Source: Parahoeflea alexandrii (GTDB lineage Bacteria; Pseudomonadota; Alphaproteobacteria; Rhizobiales; Rhizobiaceae). Taken from it: 64,000 bases of DNA. The notes beneath the pieces were generated by a model. The model saw nothing but the letters and a program-made list of their open reading frames with translations, was not told the origin of the DNA and searched no databases. Positions 35,792 through 45,730 of the stretch are shown one piece after another (the stretch's first letter is position 1; each line of letters starts with the position of its first letter). A program made the position numbers and the translations under genes. The DNA lies in assembly GCF_024105735.1 (NCBI RefSeq), contig NZ_JAAAML010000001.1, positions 1,869,809 to 1,933,808 of the forward strand, in the 5' to 3' direction.

Positions 35792-37899
35792 AGTCCGCGG
35801 CCGGCATGCGCCCATGGCGGCGGGCAGCCACCGTGCTGGTCGCCCTGATGCTCCTGACCGGTTTTACCGCCCTGATGCTTGACCGGCTGGATCGGGCCTT
35901 TCCGCCACCTCTGGATCAGGCCGCCGATGTTTCGCGGGGGGTTCTTGACCGGAATGGCAAGCTGTTGCGCGCCTATACAACCGAAGGGGGCGTCTGGCGG
36001 CTTCCGGTGCCGCTCGATGCGGTGGATCCCGACTACATCGACATGCTGATTGCCTATGAGGATCGCAGGTTTCGTAGCCATCCTGGCATTGATCCTGTGG
36101 CGCTGGTGCGGGCCGCAGTTCAACTGGTTCTCAATGGCGGGCGCATTGTTTCAGGCGGATCGACCATTACCATGCAGCTCGCCCGGCTGATCGAGCCGCG
36201 CGGCGAACGCTCGGTGATCGCCAAGCTAAGGCAGATGGCGAGGGCCTTGCAGATCGAGCGGCGGATGAGCAAGGACGAGATCCTCTCGCTCTATCTGACG
36301 CTTGCCCCCTATGGCGGCAATCTCGAGGGGGTCAGGGCCGCAAGCCTCGCCTGGTTCGGGCGGGAGCCGAAGAAACTGACGCTGTCGCAATCGGCGCTGC
36401 TTGTTGCCCTGCCGCAATCGCCCGAATCAAGGCGTCCGGACCGTCACCAGGCGCAGGCGCGGCTGGCGCGAAACCGGGTCCTCTCCCGAATGAGTGCAGC
36501 CGGGCTGATCCCCGAAAGCGAAATCATGCGGGCCTCGGGGACGAAGATCCCGGACCGCCGCATGACGATGCCGGACCTGGCCGCGCACACGGCAGACCTC
36601 GCGATCCGGACACGACCCGATGCCAATGTGATTGCGCTGACGCTCGATGGCGCGGTTCAGGAACGGCTTGAATTGCTTGCGACCGAGACCGCAGGCAGGC
36701 TTGGCCCCAGGCAGTCGCTCGCCATGGTGCTGGCCGATGCCGCAACCGGCGAGATCCTGGCGAGCGTCGGTTCCACCGGCCACCTCGATACGGGCCGCAC
36801 CGGCGCCATAGACATGACCCGCGCCATACGTTCGCCCGGCTCGACGCTGAAGCCGTTCATCTACGGGCTGGCCTTCGAGGATGCGCTGATCGCGCCGGAG
36901 ACAATGATTGACGACACGCCGGCGGATTTTTCCGGATACCGGCCGCGCAATTTCGATCGCGGTTACATGGGTGAAGTCAGCATTCGCGAGGCGCTTCAGT
37001 TTTCGTTGAATGTTCCTGCCGTGCGTTTGCTTGAAGCGGTGGGTCCGCAACGGCTGCTGTCCCGGTTCAGGCGCGGCGGGATTCAACTGGAACTGCCGCC
37101 CGGCGGCACACCAGGGCTGGCGATCGGTCTGGGTGGAGCCGGGATAAGCCTTCGCGATCTGGTCCAGCTCTACAGCGCTTTTGCCAACAACGGCACAGCA
37201 CGGATGTTGCGGGATGGCACGGAAGGCACCCCCCAAAATCTTTTCGATCAGCCGGTGATTGCGGCGGACGCCGCGTGGCGCGTCGCCGAGATCCTGTCCG
37301 GTGTCACCGCGCCGCAGGGCGCACCTCGCATTGCCATAGCTTACAAGACCGGAACGTCCTACGGCTATCGCGATGCCTGGGCAGTGGGCTTCGACGGGCG
37401 CCATGTGCTCGGAGTCTGGGTCGGGCGAGCCGATGCCGCGCCGGTCCCAGGTCTTTCGGGGATCGAGACCGCGGCGCCGCTGCTTTTCGAGGCCTTTGTG
37501 CGGAGCGGGCTGGACCGGGTGGACTTTCCGGAAGCCCCGCGCGGACTCGTGGCGCGGGGACGCGACAGCCTGCCGTATGCGCTGAAGAAGTTCCGCAGCA
37601 CCGATAAGGTAGCGAATGTGTCCGCCGGTGGGACTTTGCCGCCACAGATCGTCTATCCGCCGCAGGGAGCGCGCGTGGCGCTCGGTTCAGGCGGGGCGGG
37701 GCCACTGATGCCGCTGGTCATCAAGCTGCAGGGCGGGTCGGGGCCCTACCGGTTGATCGCCAATGGCGAGGCGCTGCCGAAGTCCACACGGCGCCGCGTG
37801 CTGAACTGGACCCCTGACAGTCCGGGAGCATCGACGCTGACGGTGATGGATGCAAAGGGCAGGGCGGCAAGCGTCAGCGTGTTCATCGACGCACGTTGA
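35788..37899 (+). CDS. pbpC: Penicillin-binding protein 1C, peptidoglycan glycosyltransferase/transpeptidase
   Basis: Bifunctional class A PBP of 703 residues anchored by one N-terminal helix (about 14-34). The GT51 domain has AYEDRRFRSHPGID (catalytic E91) and GGSTITMQLARL. The transpeptidase domain has SPGSTLKP (S352xxK355), the SLN triad in LQFSLNVPAVR and KTGTS near residue 515, and a C-terminal biotin-PBPC-type domain follows. It overlaps the alpha-2-macroglobulin gene (ATGA). In enterobacteria this pairing is thought to let the macroglobulin protect peptidoglycan breaches that PbpC repairs. Start and length fit the family. Confidence 0.95.
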   Translation: MKSAAGMRPWRRAATVLVALMLLTGFTALMLDRLDRAFPPPLDQAADVSRGVLDRNGKLLRAYTTEGGVWRLPVPLDAVDPDYIDMLIAYEDRRFRSHPGIDPVALVRAAVQLVLNGGRIVSGGSTITMQLARLIEPRGERSVIAKLRQMARALQIERRMSKDEILSLYLTLAPYGGNLEGVRAASLAWFGREPKKLTLSQSALLVALPQSPESRRPDRHQAQARLARNRVLSRMSAAGLIPESEIMRASGTKIPDRRMTMPDLAAHTADLAIRTRPDANVIALTLDGAVQERLELLATETAGRLGPRQSLAMVLADAATGEILASVGSTGHLDTGRTGAIDMTRAIRSPGSTLKPFIYGLAFEDALIAPETMIDDTPADFSGYRPRNFDRGYMGEVSIREALQFSLNVPAVRLLEAVGPQRLLSRFRRGGIQLELPPGGTPGLAIGLGGAGISLRDLVQLYSAFANNGTARMLRDGTEGTPQNLFDQPVIAADAAWRVAEILSGVTAPQGAPRIAIAYKTGTSYGYRDAWAVGFDGRHVLGVWVGRADAAPVPGLSGIETAAPLLFEAFVRSGLDRVDFPEAPRGLVARGRDSLPYALKKFRSTDKVANVSAGGTLPPQIVYPPQGARVALGSGGAGPLMPLVIKLQGGSGPYRLIANGEALPKSTRRRVLNWTPDSPGASTLTVMDAKGRAASVSVFIDAR

Positions 37900-37921
37900 T
37901 CCGCCGGACGGCATTTCAGGG

Positions 37922-38857
37922 TTAAGCTGCCGGGGTGTTCATTGCGGCAAAGACAAGTTCGCGCAGGCGCGTTGCGACCGCGCTGATGATGACGTTCTTG
38001 CGGGAGATGAGATAGTAGGGACTGACCAGGATCTGCTCCTGGGGGCCGACAATAGCCAGACCGCCTGCGAGCTTGTTTGCGACAAACAGATCCGCCACCG
38101 GTCTCGGCGTCGGCGCCAGCGCGTCGGATGAAGCGAGATAGGAAATCATCACCAGCATGGATGTGGTGTTGACGATGTCGACAGGCAGATCGACGCCCGC
38201 GGAGACGAAAACCGATTCAACCGCCTGGCGCAGCGGTGTCTGCGGAGCCTGGACGACCCACTCATAGGCAGCGAGTTCCTCGAGCGGTGCCGTCGGGTTC
38301 TGCGCAAGCGGGTGGCCGGCCCGGGTCATGAAACAGATATCCTCGTGCCTACCCGGACGCACCTCGAGCTGGCGCTTGTCATAACTCGGCGGTATCCGCG
38401 AGAGAACAAAATCATATTCACCGCGGAACAGGCCTTCGACGAGCGCGTCACTGGGGGCGACATCGACGTGGATGTCGGCTCCGGTGGCCGTCTTCTTGAG
38501 CTGCTGGATAGCCGGCACCACAAAGGCAACCGCGCCATCGGTAACCGAGCCGACCCGCGCCGTGCCTGCCAGGCCCTCGCTCACGGACGATATCTCCCTG
38601 AGCGTCCGGTCAAGGCCGTTGAGCAGGTTGTGGCCGTTGCGGATCAGGGTCTCGCCAACCGGCGTAGGTGTCATGCCCTTGGGATGACGCAGGAATACCG
38701 GACCACCGACCGCGCGCTCAATGTGCGCAAGCATGCGGGATGCGGCGGGCTGCGAAAGAGCCAGCTGCTCGGCCGCAAGACCAAGCTGGCCGGTTTCGTG
38801 GATCGCCTGGATCAGGCGGAAGTCCTTGAGTTGCAGGTTGCGGGAGGAAGGTGCCAT
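37922..38857 (-). CDS. gbpR: LysR-family regulator GbpR (galactose/arabinose locus)
   Basis: LysR-type transcriptional regulator of 311 residues, most like GbpR, which controls chvE in Agrobacterium and Azospirillum-type bacteria. The helix-turn-helix is at the N-terminus ([20 protein letters not shown]-type; the visible HTH core is [19 protein letters not shown]), and the rest is a type 2 periplasmic-like effector domain. It lies divergent from chvE with a 163-base control region that carries a dyad (see the regulatory feature), supporting the assignment. Its ligand is probably a sugar or sugar derivative. The convergent pbpC end lies 22 bases away. Confidence 0.85.
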   Translation of the reverse strand: MAPSSRNLQLKDFRLIQAIHETGQLGLAAEQLALSQPAASRMLAHIERAVGGPVFLRHPKGMTPTPVGETLIRNGHNLLNGLDRTLREISSVSEGLAGTARVGSVTDGAVAFVVPAIQQLKKTATGADIHVDVAPSDALVEGLFRGEYDFVLSRIPPSYDKRQLEVRPGRHEDICFMTRAGHPLAQNPTAPLEELAAYEWVVQAPQTPLRQAVESVFVSAGVDLPVDIVNTTSMLVMISYLASSDALAPTPRPVADLFVANKLAGGLAIVGPQEQILVSPYYLISRKNVIISAVATRLRELVFAAMNTPAA

Positions 38858-38898
38858 CTTCTGCTTATCAATTTTGGTATGCAGAATGTCAATCTATT

Positions 38899-38909
38899 CA
38901 TTTGAAATG
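38899..38909. promoter_or_regulatory. Dyad CATTTGAAATG in the gbpR-chvE divergent region
   Basis: A perfect 11-base inverted repeat (CATTT-G-AAATG) lies 42 bases from the gbpR start and 112 from chvE, inside an AT-richer stretch. It is a candidate GbpR operator; LysR regulators typically bind such short dyads, but no binding data are available here. Confidence 0.35.
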
Positions 38910-39020
38910 CATGATGAAGTCCCGCTACCCTGCGCTCGGGTTCAAATGGATCCTTATGGTCGGCAGGGTCGGACTTCCGAGGAGGAGGGCCGCTGCATGG
39001 CATTGTCTCGGGAGGACTTT

Positions 39021-40085
39021 ATGAAGAAGCTTACATCTATTCTGGCGACAGTGGCGCTTGGCGTCGGTCTTATTTCGACGCCTGTTATCGCCCAGGACAA
39101 GGGCACTGTCGGTATCGCCATGCCGACCAAATCATCCGCGCGCTGGATCTCCGACGGAAACTCGATGGTCGAGCAGTTTACCGCCGCCGGCTACGCCACC
39201 GATTTGCAGTATGCAGAGGATGACATTCCCAACCAGCTGGCGCAGATCGAGAACATGATCACCAAGGGTGTGGATGTTCTGGTGATTGCCGCCATTGACG
39301 GTACCACGCTGTCGAATGCGCTCGAAAATGCCGCCGCATCGGGCATCAAGGTGATTGCCTATGACCGGCTGATCCGCGAAAGCGGCAATGTCGACTATTA
39401 TGCCACCTTCGATAACTTCAAGGTCGGCGTGCAGCAGGCCAGTTCGCTGGTTGACGGCTTGAAGGCCCGCTTTGGCGAAGGCCCCTACAATGTCGAATTG
39501 TTCGGTGGCTCGCCGGACGACAACAATGCCTTCTTTTTCTACAACGGCGCGATGAGCGTTCTGCAGCCGCTGATCGATTCCGGCAACGTGGTCATCGTCT
39601 CCGGCCAGATGGGCATGGACAAGGTCGGCACGCTTCGCTGGGATGGCGCGGTGGCGCAGGCCCGCATGGACAATCTTCTGTCCGCCCACTACACCGACAT
39701 GCCTGTTCATGGCGTGCTCTCACCCTATGACGGACTTTCGATCGGCATCCTGTCCTCGCTCAAGGGCGTTGGCTACGGTTCCGGCGACCTCAAAATGCCG
39801 ATCGTGACCGGCCAGGATGCCGAGGTGCCGTCGGTCAAGTCGATCCTGGCGGACGAGCAGTATTCGACCGTGTTCAAGGACACCCGCGAGCTTGCCCGCG
39901 TTACCGTGGGCATGGTCGAAGCGCTGCTGCAGGGCGGCACTCCGGAAATCAACGACACCTCGACCTATGACAACGGCGTCAAGGTGGTTGAATCCTACCT
40001 TCTGGAGCCGGTTTCGGTCGACAAGTCGAACTGGGAGGAGATCCTCATCGGTTCTGGCTACTACACGATGGATCAGATCAAGTAG
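39021..40085 (+). CDS. chvE: ChvE-type periplasmic multiple-sugar-binding protein
   Basis: Periplasmic receptor of 354 residues, matching ChvE of Agrobacterium over its length ([81 protein letters not shown]). It feeds aldoses such as galactose, arabinose, glucose or xylose to the GguAB permease. In Agrobacterium it also signals sugar presence to the VirA sensor, but no vir genes are seen here. A signal peptide ends near AQD (residue 23), and GGGAGGA lies 8 bases before ATG 39021. A strong stem-loop separates it from gguA, which would allow much higher expression of the receptor than of the transporter. Confidence 0.95.
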   Translation: MKKLTSILATVALGVGLISTPVIAQDKGTVGIAMPTKSSARWISDGNSMVEQFTAAGYATDLQYAEDDIPNQLAQIENMITKGVDVLVIAAIDGTTLSNALENAAASGIKVIAYDRLIRESGNVDYYATFDNFKVGVQQASSLVDGLKARFGEGPYNVELFGGSPDDNNAFFFYNGAMSVLQPLIDSGNVVIVSGQMGMDKVGTLRWDGAVAQARMDNLLSAHYTDMPVHGVLSPYDGLSIGILSSLKGVGYGSGDLKMPIVTGQDAEVPSVKSILADEQYSTVFKDTRELARVTVGMVEALLQGGTPEINDTSTYDNGVKVVESYLLEPVSVDKSNWEEILIGSGYYTMDQIK

Positions 40086-40111
40086 GCTGTCCCAAGCAGC
40101 CGGCATGCCGT

Positions 40112-40143
40112 CCGGGCCGCGCCTGTTTCCGCGCGCGGCCCGG
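40112..40143 (+). other. GC-rich hairpin in the chvE-gguA gap
   Basis: Perfect 11-bp stem CCGGGCCGCGC (40112-40122) / GCGCGGCCCGG (40133-40143) with a 10-base loop, 26 bases after the chvE stop. There is no T-tract, so partial termination or mRNA protection is more likely than full termination. Such elements often raise the level of binding protein over ATPase. Confidence 0.75.
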
Positions 40144-40181
40144 GCTCTGACCTCCAATTCCATCGATACTGAGACCGAGCC

Positions 40182-41702
40182 ATGAAACCGCTTCTGGAGA
40201 TGCGCTCCATTACCAAGACCTTCCCGGGCGTCAAGGCGCTCAACGAGGTCAACCTGACCGTGATGGAAGGCGAGATCCATGCGCTGGTAGGCGAAAACGG
40301 AGCGGGCAAATCGACACTGATGAAGGTTCTCTCGGGTGTCTATCCGGCCGGAACCTATGAAGGCGAGATCCATTACGACGGCGCTCGAGCTCAGTTCTCC
40401 GGAATCTCGCAGAGCGAAGGCGTCGGCATCATCATCATCCATCAGGAGCTGGCACTGGTTCCGCTGCTGTCGATTGCCGAGAACCTGTTCATCGGAAATG
40501 AATGCGCGACCAGGGGCATCGTCGACTGGCACGAGACGTTCCAGCGCACCGAGGCGCTGTTGAAAAAGGTGGGACTCTCGGAAGCACCCGGCACACTCGT
40601 CGACCGCATCGGCGTCGGCAAGCAACAACTGGTCGAAATCGCCAAGGCGCTGTCCAAGGATGTGCGCCTGCTGATCCTGGACGAACCGACATCGGCGCTC
40701 TCCGAGAAGGACAGCCAGGCGCTGCTCGACCTGCTTCTCGAACTCAAGCAGCAGGGCGTGACATCGATCATCATCAGCCACAAGCTCAACGAGGTGAGAA
40801 GCATAGCCGATCGGGTGACCGTAATCCGCGACGGCGCAACCATATCGACCCTTGATGCCGACAGCGACGAGATCACCGAGGACCGGATCATTCGCGACAT
40901 GGTCGGGCGCGACATGGCGCAACGGTTTCCGGAGCGAGAAAGCAATCCCGGCGAGATGCTGATGGAAGTGCGCAACTGGAATGTCTGGCACCCGGAACAC
41001 ACCGAACGCCAGGTCATCCGTGACGCCTGTTTGAACGTCCGGGCGGGAGAGGTGGTCGGCATTGCCGGGCTGATGGGGTCAGGCCGCACCGAACTGGCGA
41101 TGAGCATCTTCGGCAAGAGCTACGGGCGGCGGATCTCGGGCGAAGTGCTGGTTGACGGGGCGCCGGTGGATGTCTCCACCGTCGATCGCTCGATTTCTGC
41201 GGGCCTTGCCTATGTGACCGAGGACCGCAAGCATCTCGGCCTCATTCTCGATGAAACCATCCAGCGCAACATCACGCTCGCCAACCTTCCGGAAGTGGCG
41301 TCGGTCGGGGTGATTTCGGAAGCCCAGGAAATCAATGTCGCGGAAGGCTTTCGCAAGGCGATCAACATCCGCACTCCGGGCGTGTTCCAGAAGGTCGGAA
41401 ACCTGTCGGGGGGCAACCAGCAGAAGGTGGTGCTGTCCAAGTGGCTCTTTGCCAATCCCAAGGTGCTGATCCTGGACGAGCCGACACGCGGTATTGATGT
41501 CGGCGCAAAGTACGAGATCTACGGCATCATCAACAAGCTCGTCGCCGACGGCAAGGGCGTGCTGATGATTTCGTCTGAAATGCCCGAGCTGTTGGGCATG
41601 TGTGACAGAATCTATGTGATGAATGAAGGCGCCCTCGTGGGCGAGCTGACCGCCGCGGAAGCGAGCCAGGAACGCATCATGTCCTTCATCGTGAGGAGTT
41701 GA
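40182..41702 (+). CDS. gguA: Multiple sugar ABC transporter ATP-binding protein GguA
   Basis: Duplicated ATPase of 506 residues in the MglA/AraG/GguA class, driving sugar import via GguB. Domain 1 has Walker [10 protein letters not shown], signature [13 protein letters not shown] and Walker [12 protein letters not shown]. Domain 2 has [12 protein letters not shown], signature [15 protein letters not shown] and [19 protein letters not shown], so both Walker B boxes keep the acidic pair. The TGA lies 4 bases before gguB, whose ribosome site AGGAG lies inside this gene's end. Length and motif layout are typical. Confidence 0.94.
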   Translation: MKPLLEMRSITKTFPGVKALNEVNLTVMEGEIHALVGENGAGKSTLMKVLSGVYPAGTYEGEIHYDGARAQFSGISQSEGVGIIIIHQELALVPLLSIAENLFIGNECATRGIVDWHETFQRTEALLKKVGLSEAPGTLVDRIGVGKQQLVEIAKALSKDVRLLILDEPTSALSEKDSQALLDLLLELKQQGVTSIIISHKLNEVRSIADRVTVIRDGATISTLDADSDEITEDRIIRDMVGRDMAQRFPERESNPGEMLMEVRNWNVWHPEHTERQVIRDACLNVRAGEVVGIAGLMGSGRTELAMSIFGKSYGRRISGEVLVDGAPVDVSTVDRSISAGLAYVTEDRKHLGLILDETIQRNITLANLPEVASVGVISEAQEINVAEGFRKAINIRTPGVFQKVGNLSGGNQQKVVLSKWLFANPKVLILDEPTRGIDVGAKYEIYGIINKLVADGKGVLMISSEMPELLGMCDRIYVMNEGALVGELTAAEASQERIMSFIVRS

Positions 41703-41706
41703 GACA

Positions 41707-42930
41707 ATGGCGAGCGAAGCCGCTGATACCCAGGACAACCAGCAAGGCCGGTCGGCCGGGCAATACCTCGCCAATCACCTGCGCGACTACGGCATGGTGC
41801 TGGCGCTGATCGCCATCATGGCGTTCTTTCAGGTGATGACCGACGGCACATTGCTCAGACCGGTCAACATCACCAACCTGTTCCTGCAGAACAGTTACAT
41901 CATCATCATGGCTCTGGGCATGCTGCTGGTGATCGTCGCCGGCCATATCGACCTTTCCGTGGGGTCGGTGGTTGGCTTTGTCGGGGCACTGGCGGCAGTG
42001 ATGATGGTCAACTGGGAATGGTCGATCTACCTGACCATTCCCGCCTGCCTGATGGTCGGCATCCTGATCGGGGCGGCGCAGGGCTACTGGATCGCCTATT
42101 GGCGCATTCCCTCCTTCATCGTGACGCTCGCCGGCATGCTGGTGTTCCGCGGGGCGTCGCTGTGGTTGCTCGAAGGGCAATCGGTGGGGCCGTTTCCGCG
42201 ACAGTTCCAGGCGCTTTCCACCGGATTCATTCCCGATCTTCTGCCTTTCGTCAAAACCATCTTCGGTGTCGAGCGCATGAACGGGTTCGCGGTCGTCACC
42301 GGTCTGGTGATCGCCGGCCTGATCGTCTGGCTCGGCTTGCGGGCCCGGGCCCGCAACTGCGCCTACGGCATGGCTGCCGAACCCATGAGCTTCTTCATCC
42401 TCAGAAACCTGCTGGTGGCGGGGGCGATTGTCTTCGTGTCCTACAAGCTTGCCACCTTCCGCGGCCTTCCGAACGTGCTCATCACCATGGGCTTGCTGAC
42501 CATCATTTATGCATTCGTGACGGAATCGACGGTTCTCGGCCGTCGCATCTACGCTCTCGGCGGCAACGAAAAGGCAGCCAAGCTGTCGGGGATCCGCACA
42601 GAGCGGCTGACCTTCCTGACCTTTGTCAACATGGGCATGCTGGCGGCGCTCGCGGGACTTATCTTTGCCGCCCGGCTCAACACCGCGACGCCGAAGGCCG
42701 GCGTCTCGTTCGAGCTTGACGTGATCGCAGCCGTGTTCATCGGCGGCGCGTCGATGTCGGGCGGTGTCGGCAAGATCGTCGGCGCCGTCGTCGGCGCCTT
42801 CATCATGGGCGTGATGAACAACGGCATGTCGATCATGGGCATCGGCATCGACTACCAGCAGGTGATCAAGGGCCTGGTGCTGCTCGCGGCCGTCATTTTC
42901 GATGTCTACAACAAGAACAAACAAAGCTGA
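41707..42930 (+). CDS. gguB: Multiple sugar ABC transporter permease GguB
   Basis: Inner-membrane permease of 407 residues, with ten or more hydrophobic segments of the BPD_transp_2 family. Recognisable parts are NSYIIIMALGMLLVIVAGHI, DLSVGSVVGFVGA and, near the C-terminus, TVLGRRIYALGGNEKAAKLS (ATPase-contact loop) and IGGASMSGGVGKIVGAVVGA. The long periplasmic insertion between helices 5 and 7, with PRQFQALSTGFIPDL, fits the GguB/XylH-type size class of about 400 residues rather than the 330-residue RbsC class. It completes the chvE-gguA-gguB importer. No gguC follows; sugar catabolic genes come next. Confidence 0.94.
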   Translation: MASEAADTQDNQQGRSAGQYLANHLRDYGMVLALIAIMAFFQVMTDGTLLRPVNITNLFLQNSYIIIMALGMLLVIVAGHIDLSVGSVVGFVGALAAVMMVNWEWSIYLTIPACLMVGILIGAAQGYWIAYWRIPSFIVTLAGMLVFRGASLWLLEGQSVGPFPRQFQALSTGFIPDLLPFVKTIFGVERMNGFAVVTGLVIAGLIVWLGLRARARNCAYGMAAEPMSFFILRNLLVAGAIVFVSYKLATFRGLPNVLITMGLLTIIYAFVTESTVLGRRIYALGGNEKAAKLSGIRTERLTFLTFVNMGMLAALAGLIFAARLNTATPKAGVSFELDVIAAVFIGGASMSGGVGKIVGAVVGAFIMGVMNNGMSIMGIGIDYQQVIKGLVLLAAVIFDVYNKNKQS

Positions 42931-42989
42931 TCCGAAAGGAAGACACCGCTCGCGGCCACACTGACGGCTGCCGCGGTTCTGGAAACACC

Positions 42990-44732
42990 ATGACATTCAA
43001 ACCAGCACATTGGCCGCGAAGGCTGCGCTCCCAGGAATGGTTCGGCGGAACCGGCCGCGATCAGATCTATCATCGGGGATGGATGAAGAACCAGGGCTTT
43101 CCCCATGAAATGTTCGATGGGCGGCCGGTGATCGGCATCCTCAACACCTGGTCGGAACTCACGCCGTGCAACGCGCATCTGCGCGATCTGGCCGAAAGGG
43201 TGAAACATGGTGTGCTGGAAGCCGGCGGTTTTCCGGTGGAGGTTCCGGTGTTCTCCGCCTCAGAGAGCTCGTTCCGCCCGACCGCGATGATGTTCCGTAA
43301 CCTTGCGGCGTTGGCGGTGGAGGAAACCATTCGCGGCCAGCCGATGGATGGGGTGGTGCTTCTCGTTGGTTGCGACAAGACAACGCCAAGCCTCCTGATG
43401 GGAGCCGCGTCGACCGATCTGCCGTCGATCGTCGTGACCGGCGGGCCAATGCTCAATGGCTATTTCCGCGGCGAGCGGGTTGGCTCGGGCACGCATCTGT
43501 GGAAGTTTTCGGAAGCCGTGAAGGCCGGCGAAATGTCGCCGGAAGATTTTCTCGAAGCCGAAGCCTCGATGTCGCGCTCGCCGGGCTCCTGCAACACCAT
43601 GGGAACTGCATCTACCATGGCCTCGATGGCCGAAGCACTCGGCATGGCGCTTTCGGGCAACGCGGCGATCCCCGCGGTTGACAGCCGCCGGCGGGTCATG
43701 GCGCAGATGTCGGGCCGCCGCATCGTCGACATGGTCAAGGATGACCTCAAGCCGTCCGACGTGATGACCAAGCAGGCGTTTGAAAACGCCATCCGGACCA
43801 ACGGTGCCATCGGCGGATCTACCAATGCCGTCATCCACATGCTGGCGATTGCTGGTCGGGTCGGCGTAGATCTGACGCTGGATGACTGGGACCGGTGCGG
43901 ACGTGATGTGGCGACGATCGTCAATCTGATGCCGTCGGGCAAGTATCTGATGGAAGAGTTCTTCTATGCCGGCGGCCTGCCGGTGGTGCTCAAGCGCCTG
44001 GGTGAGGCGGGTCTACTCAACAAGCATGCGATGACGGTCAGCGGAACCGCGATCTGGGACGAGGTCAAGGATGCGGTCAACCACAACGAGGAGGTGATCC
44101 TGCCGGTCGAGAAGGCGCTGACGGCGCAGGGCGGGATTGCCGTTCTCAAAGGCAACCTTGCGCCGCGTGGCGCCGTGATCAAGCCGTCTGCCGCATCGCC
44201 GCATCTGCTCAAGCACCGCGGCCGCGCGGTGGTGTTCGAGGACATCGACGACTACAAGGCCAAGATTAACGATGACGCGCTCGACATCGACGAGACCTGC
44301 GTAATGGTGCTGAAGAATTGCGGACCGAAGGGATATCCGGGCATGGCCGAAGTCGGCAACATGGGACTGCCGCCGAAGATTCTGAAGAAGGGGATCACCG
44401 ACATGGTCCGGATTTCGGATGCGCGAATGTCGGGCACCGCCTATGGCACAGTGATCCTGCACACATCCCCGGAAGCGGCGGATGGCGGGCCGCTGGCGGT
44501 TGTGCAGAATGGGGACATGATCGAACTGGATGTTTCTGCGCGCAGCATCCGGCTCGACATATCCGACGAGGAACTGGCGACACGGCTCGGCAAATGGAAA
44601 CCGGGCGAGACCAAGCCAGTCTCAGGCTACGCCTGGCTGCACCACACCCATATCGGCGGCGCCGACACTGGCGCGGATCTCGATTTTCTCGTCGGATGCA
44701 GAGGTTCACCAGTCGGAAGGGATTCACACTGA
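42990..44732 (+). CDS. IlvD/Edd-family aldonate dehydratase (L-arabonate/galactonate type)
   Basis: Iron-sulfur dehydratase of 580 residues predicted to convert L-arabonate (or a related aldonate) to its 2-keto-3-deoxy acid. The three iron-sulfur cysteines of the family are C60 (TPCN), C128 (GCDKT) and C201 (SCNTMG). Together with NTWSELTPCNAHLRDLAERV and the PAVDSRRRVMAQMSG stretch they match sugar-acid dehydratases rather than IlvD proper. It lies 59 bases after gguB and overlaps the next gene by one base. The preferred sugar acid is inferred from operon context, not proven. Confidence 0.9.
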   Translation: MTFKPAHWPRRLRSQEWFGGTGRDQIYHRGWMKNQGFPHEMFDGRPVIGILNTWSELTPCNAHLRDLAERVKHGVLEAGGFPVEVPVFSASESSFRPTAMMFRNLAALAVEETIRGQPMDGVVLLVGCDKTTPSLLMGAASTDLPSIVVTGGPMLNGYFRGERVGSGTHLWKFSEAVKAGEMSPEDFLEAEASMSRSPGSCNTMGTASTMASMAEALGMALSGNAAIPAVDSRRRVMAQMSGRRIVDMVKDDLKPSDVMTKQAFENAIRTNGAIGGSTNAVIHMLAIAGRVGVDLTLDDWDRCGRDVATIVNLMPSGKYLMEEFFYAGGLPVVLKRLGEAGLLNKHAMTVSGTAIWDEVKDAVNHNEEVILPVEKALTAQGGIAVLKGNLAPRGAVIKPSAASPHLLKHRGRAVVFEDIDDYKAKINDDALDIDETCVMVLKNCGPKGYPGMAEVGNMGLPPKILKKGITDMVRISDARMSGTAYGTVILHTSPEAADGGPLAVVQNGDMIELDVSARSIRLDISDEELATRLGKWKPGETKPVSGYAWLHHTHIGGADTGADLDFLVGCRGSPVGRDSH

Positions 44733-45670
44733 TGCCATTCAAGATTGCTCTGGCGGGAATAGGCAAGATCGCCCGCGACCAGCATGTGCCGGCGCTCGCG
44801 GCGTCAGCGGACTGGGAACTGGCCGCAACCGTCTCGCGGCATGGAACGGTTGAAGGGGTCGAAGCCTTCGATGATTTCGACACGATGCTTCAGGCACGGC
44901 CGGACATCACCGTCGTATCACTATGCATGCCGCCGGTGCCGCGGTTCGACTATGCGAAAGCCGCGATACGCGCAGGGCGTCACGTGATGCTCGAAAAGCC
45001 ACCCGGCGCAACGCTGTCCGAGTGCCATGCGCTCGAGGCACTGGCACGCAAAGCCGGCGTCTCGATCTATGCGAGCTGGCATTCGCGGGAAGCGGCCATG
45101 GTAGCGCCGGCAAAAGCCTGGCTGGCCGGCAAGAGGCTCAAGAGTCTCGTGGTGACCTGGAAGGAAGACGTGCGCAAATGGCATCCGGGCCAGACCTGGA
45201 TCTGGCAGGCGGGCGGGCTCGGGGTCTTCGATCCGGGTATCAATGCACTCTCGATCGTCACGGAAATTCTTGCTGATCCCATCCATGTCTCAGCATCTGA
45301 ACTGCTGGTTCCGGAGAACTGTGAAACGCCGATCGCGGCAAATATTCGCTTCAACCACCCGCACGGAGCAGAGGTTTCCGCCGAATTGGATTTCCGCAAG
45401 GAAGGCGACCAGTTCTGGAACATCGCGATTGAAACCGATCAGGGCAGCCTGGTGCTGTCGGAAGGCGGGGCGACGCTATCCATCAACGGCGTGGTTCAAA
45501 GCGCCGCTACCCACGACAACGCGCTTCAGGGGGAGTATCCGCGGCTCTATGCCCGGATGGCCAGGCTGGTGCGGGCAGGGGCGATCGACATGGATCTGGC
45601 GCCGATGGCGCATGTGGCAGATGCGTTTCTGCTCGGCAAGCGGATCACCGTCGAAGCGTTTGTCGAGTAA
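44732..45670 (+). CDS. Gfo/Idh/MocA-family D-galactose/L-arabinose 1-dehydrogenase
   Basis: NAD(P)-dependent aldose 1-dehydrogenase of 312 residues. It matches the L-arabinose/D-galactose dehydrogenase of Azospirillum type in its Rossmann start GIGKIARDQHVPALAAS, the EKPPGATL active-site lysine segment, WHSREAAMVAPAKAW and VTWKEDVRKWHPGQTWIWQ. It would oxidise the sugar imported by ChvE-GguAB to its lactone. Its start overlaps the dehydratase stop (TGATG). There is no lactonase gene in the window; the lactone may open spontaneously or by an enzyme elsewhere. Confidence 0.9.
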   Translation: MPFKIALAGIGKIARDQHVPALAASADWELAATVSRHGTVEGVEAFDDFDTMLQARPDITVVSLCMPPVPRFDYAKAAIRAGRHVMLEKPPGATLSECHALEALARKAGVSIYASWHSREAAMVAPAKAWLAGKRLKSLVVTWKEDVRKWHPGQTWIWQAGGLGVFDPGINALSIVTEILADPIHVSASELLVPENCETPIAANIRFNHPHGAEVSAELDFRKEGDQFWNIAIETDQGSLVLSEGGATLSINGVVQSAATHDNALQGEYPRLYARMARLVRAGAIDMDLAPMAHVADAFLLGKRITVEAFVE

Positions 45671-45730
45671 GCCTGCCAGGGATAGCTGCCCGCCAGTTCG
45701 CCCGATGCCAATTCCCGAAAGGACTATGAG

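Noticed and set aside
41686-42996. A 436-codon minus-strand frame opposite gguB
   Set aside because: Rich in His, Asp, Gly and Glu as expected for an antisense shadow of a membrane gene; no conserved domain and no start signal.
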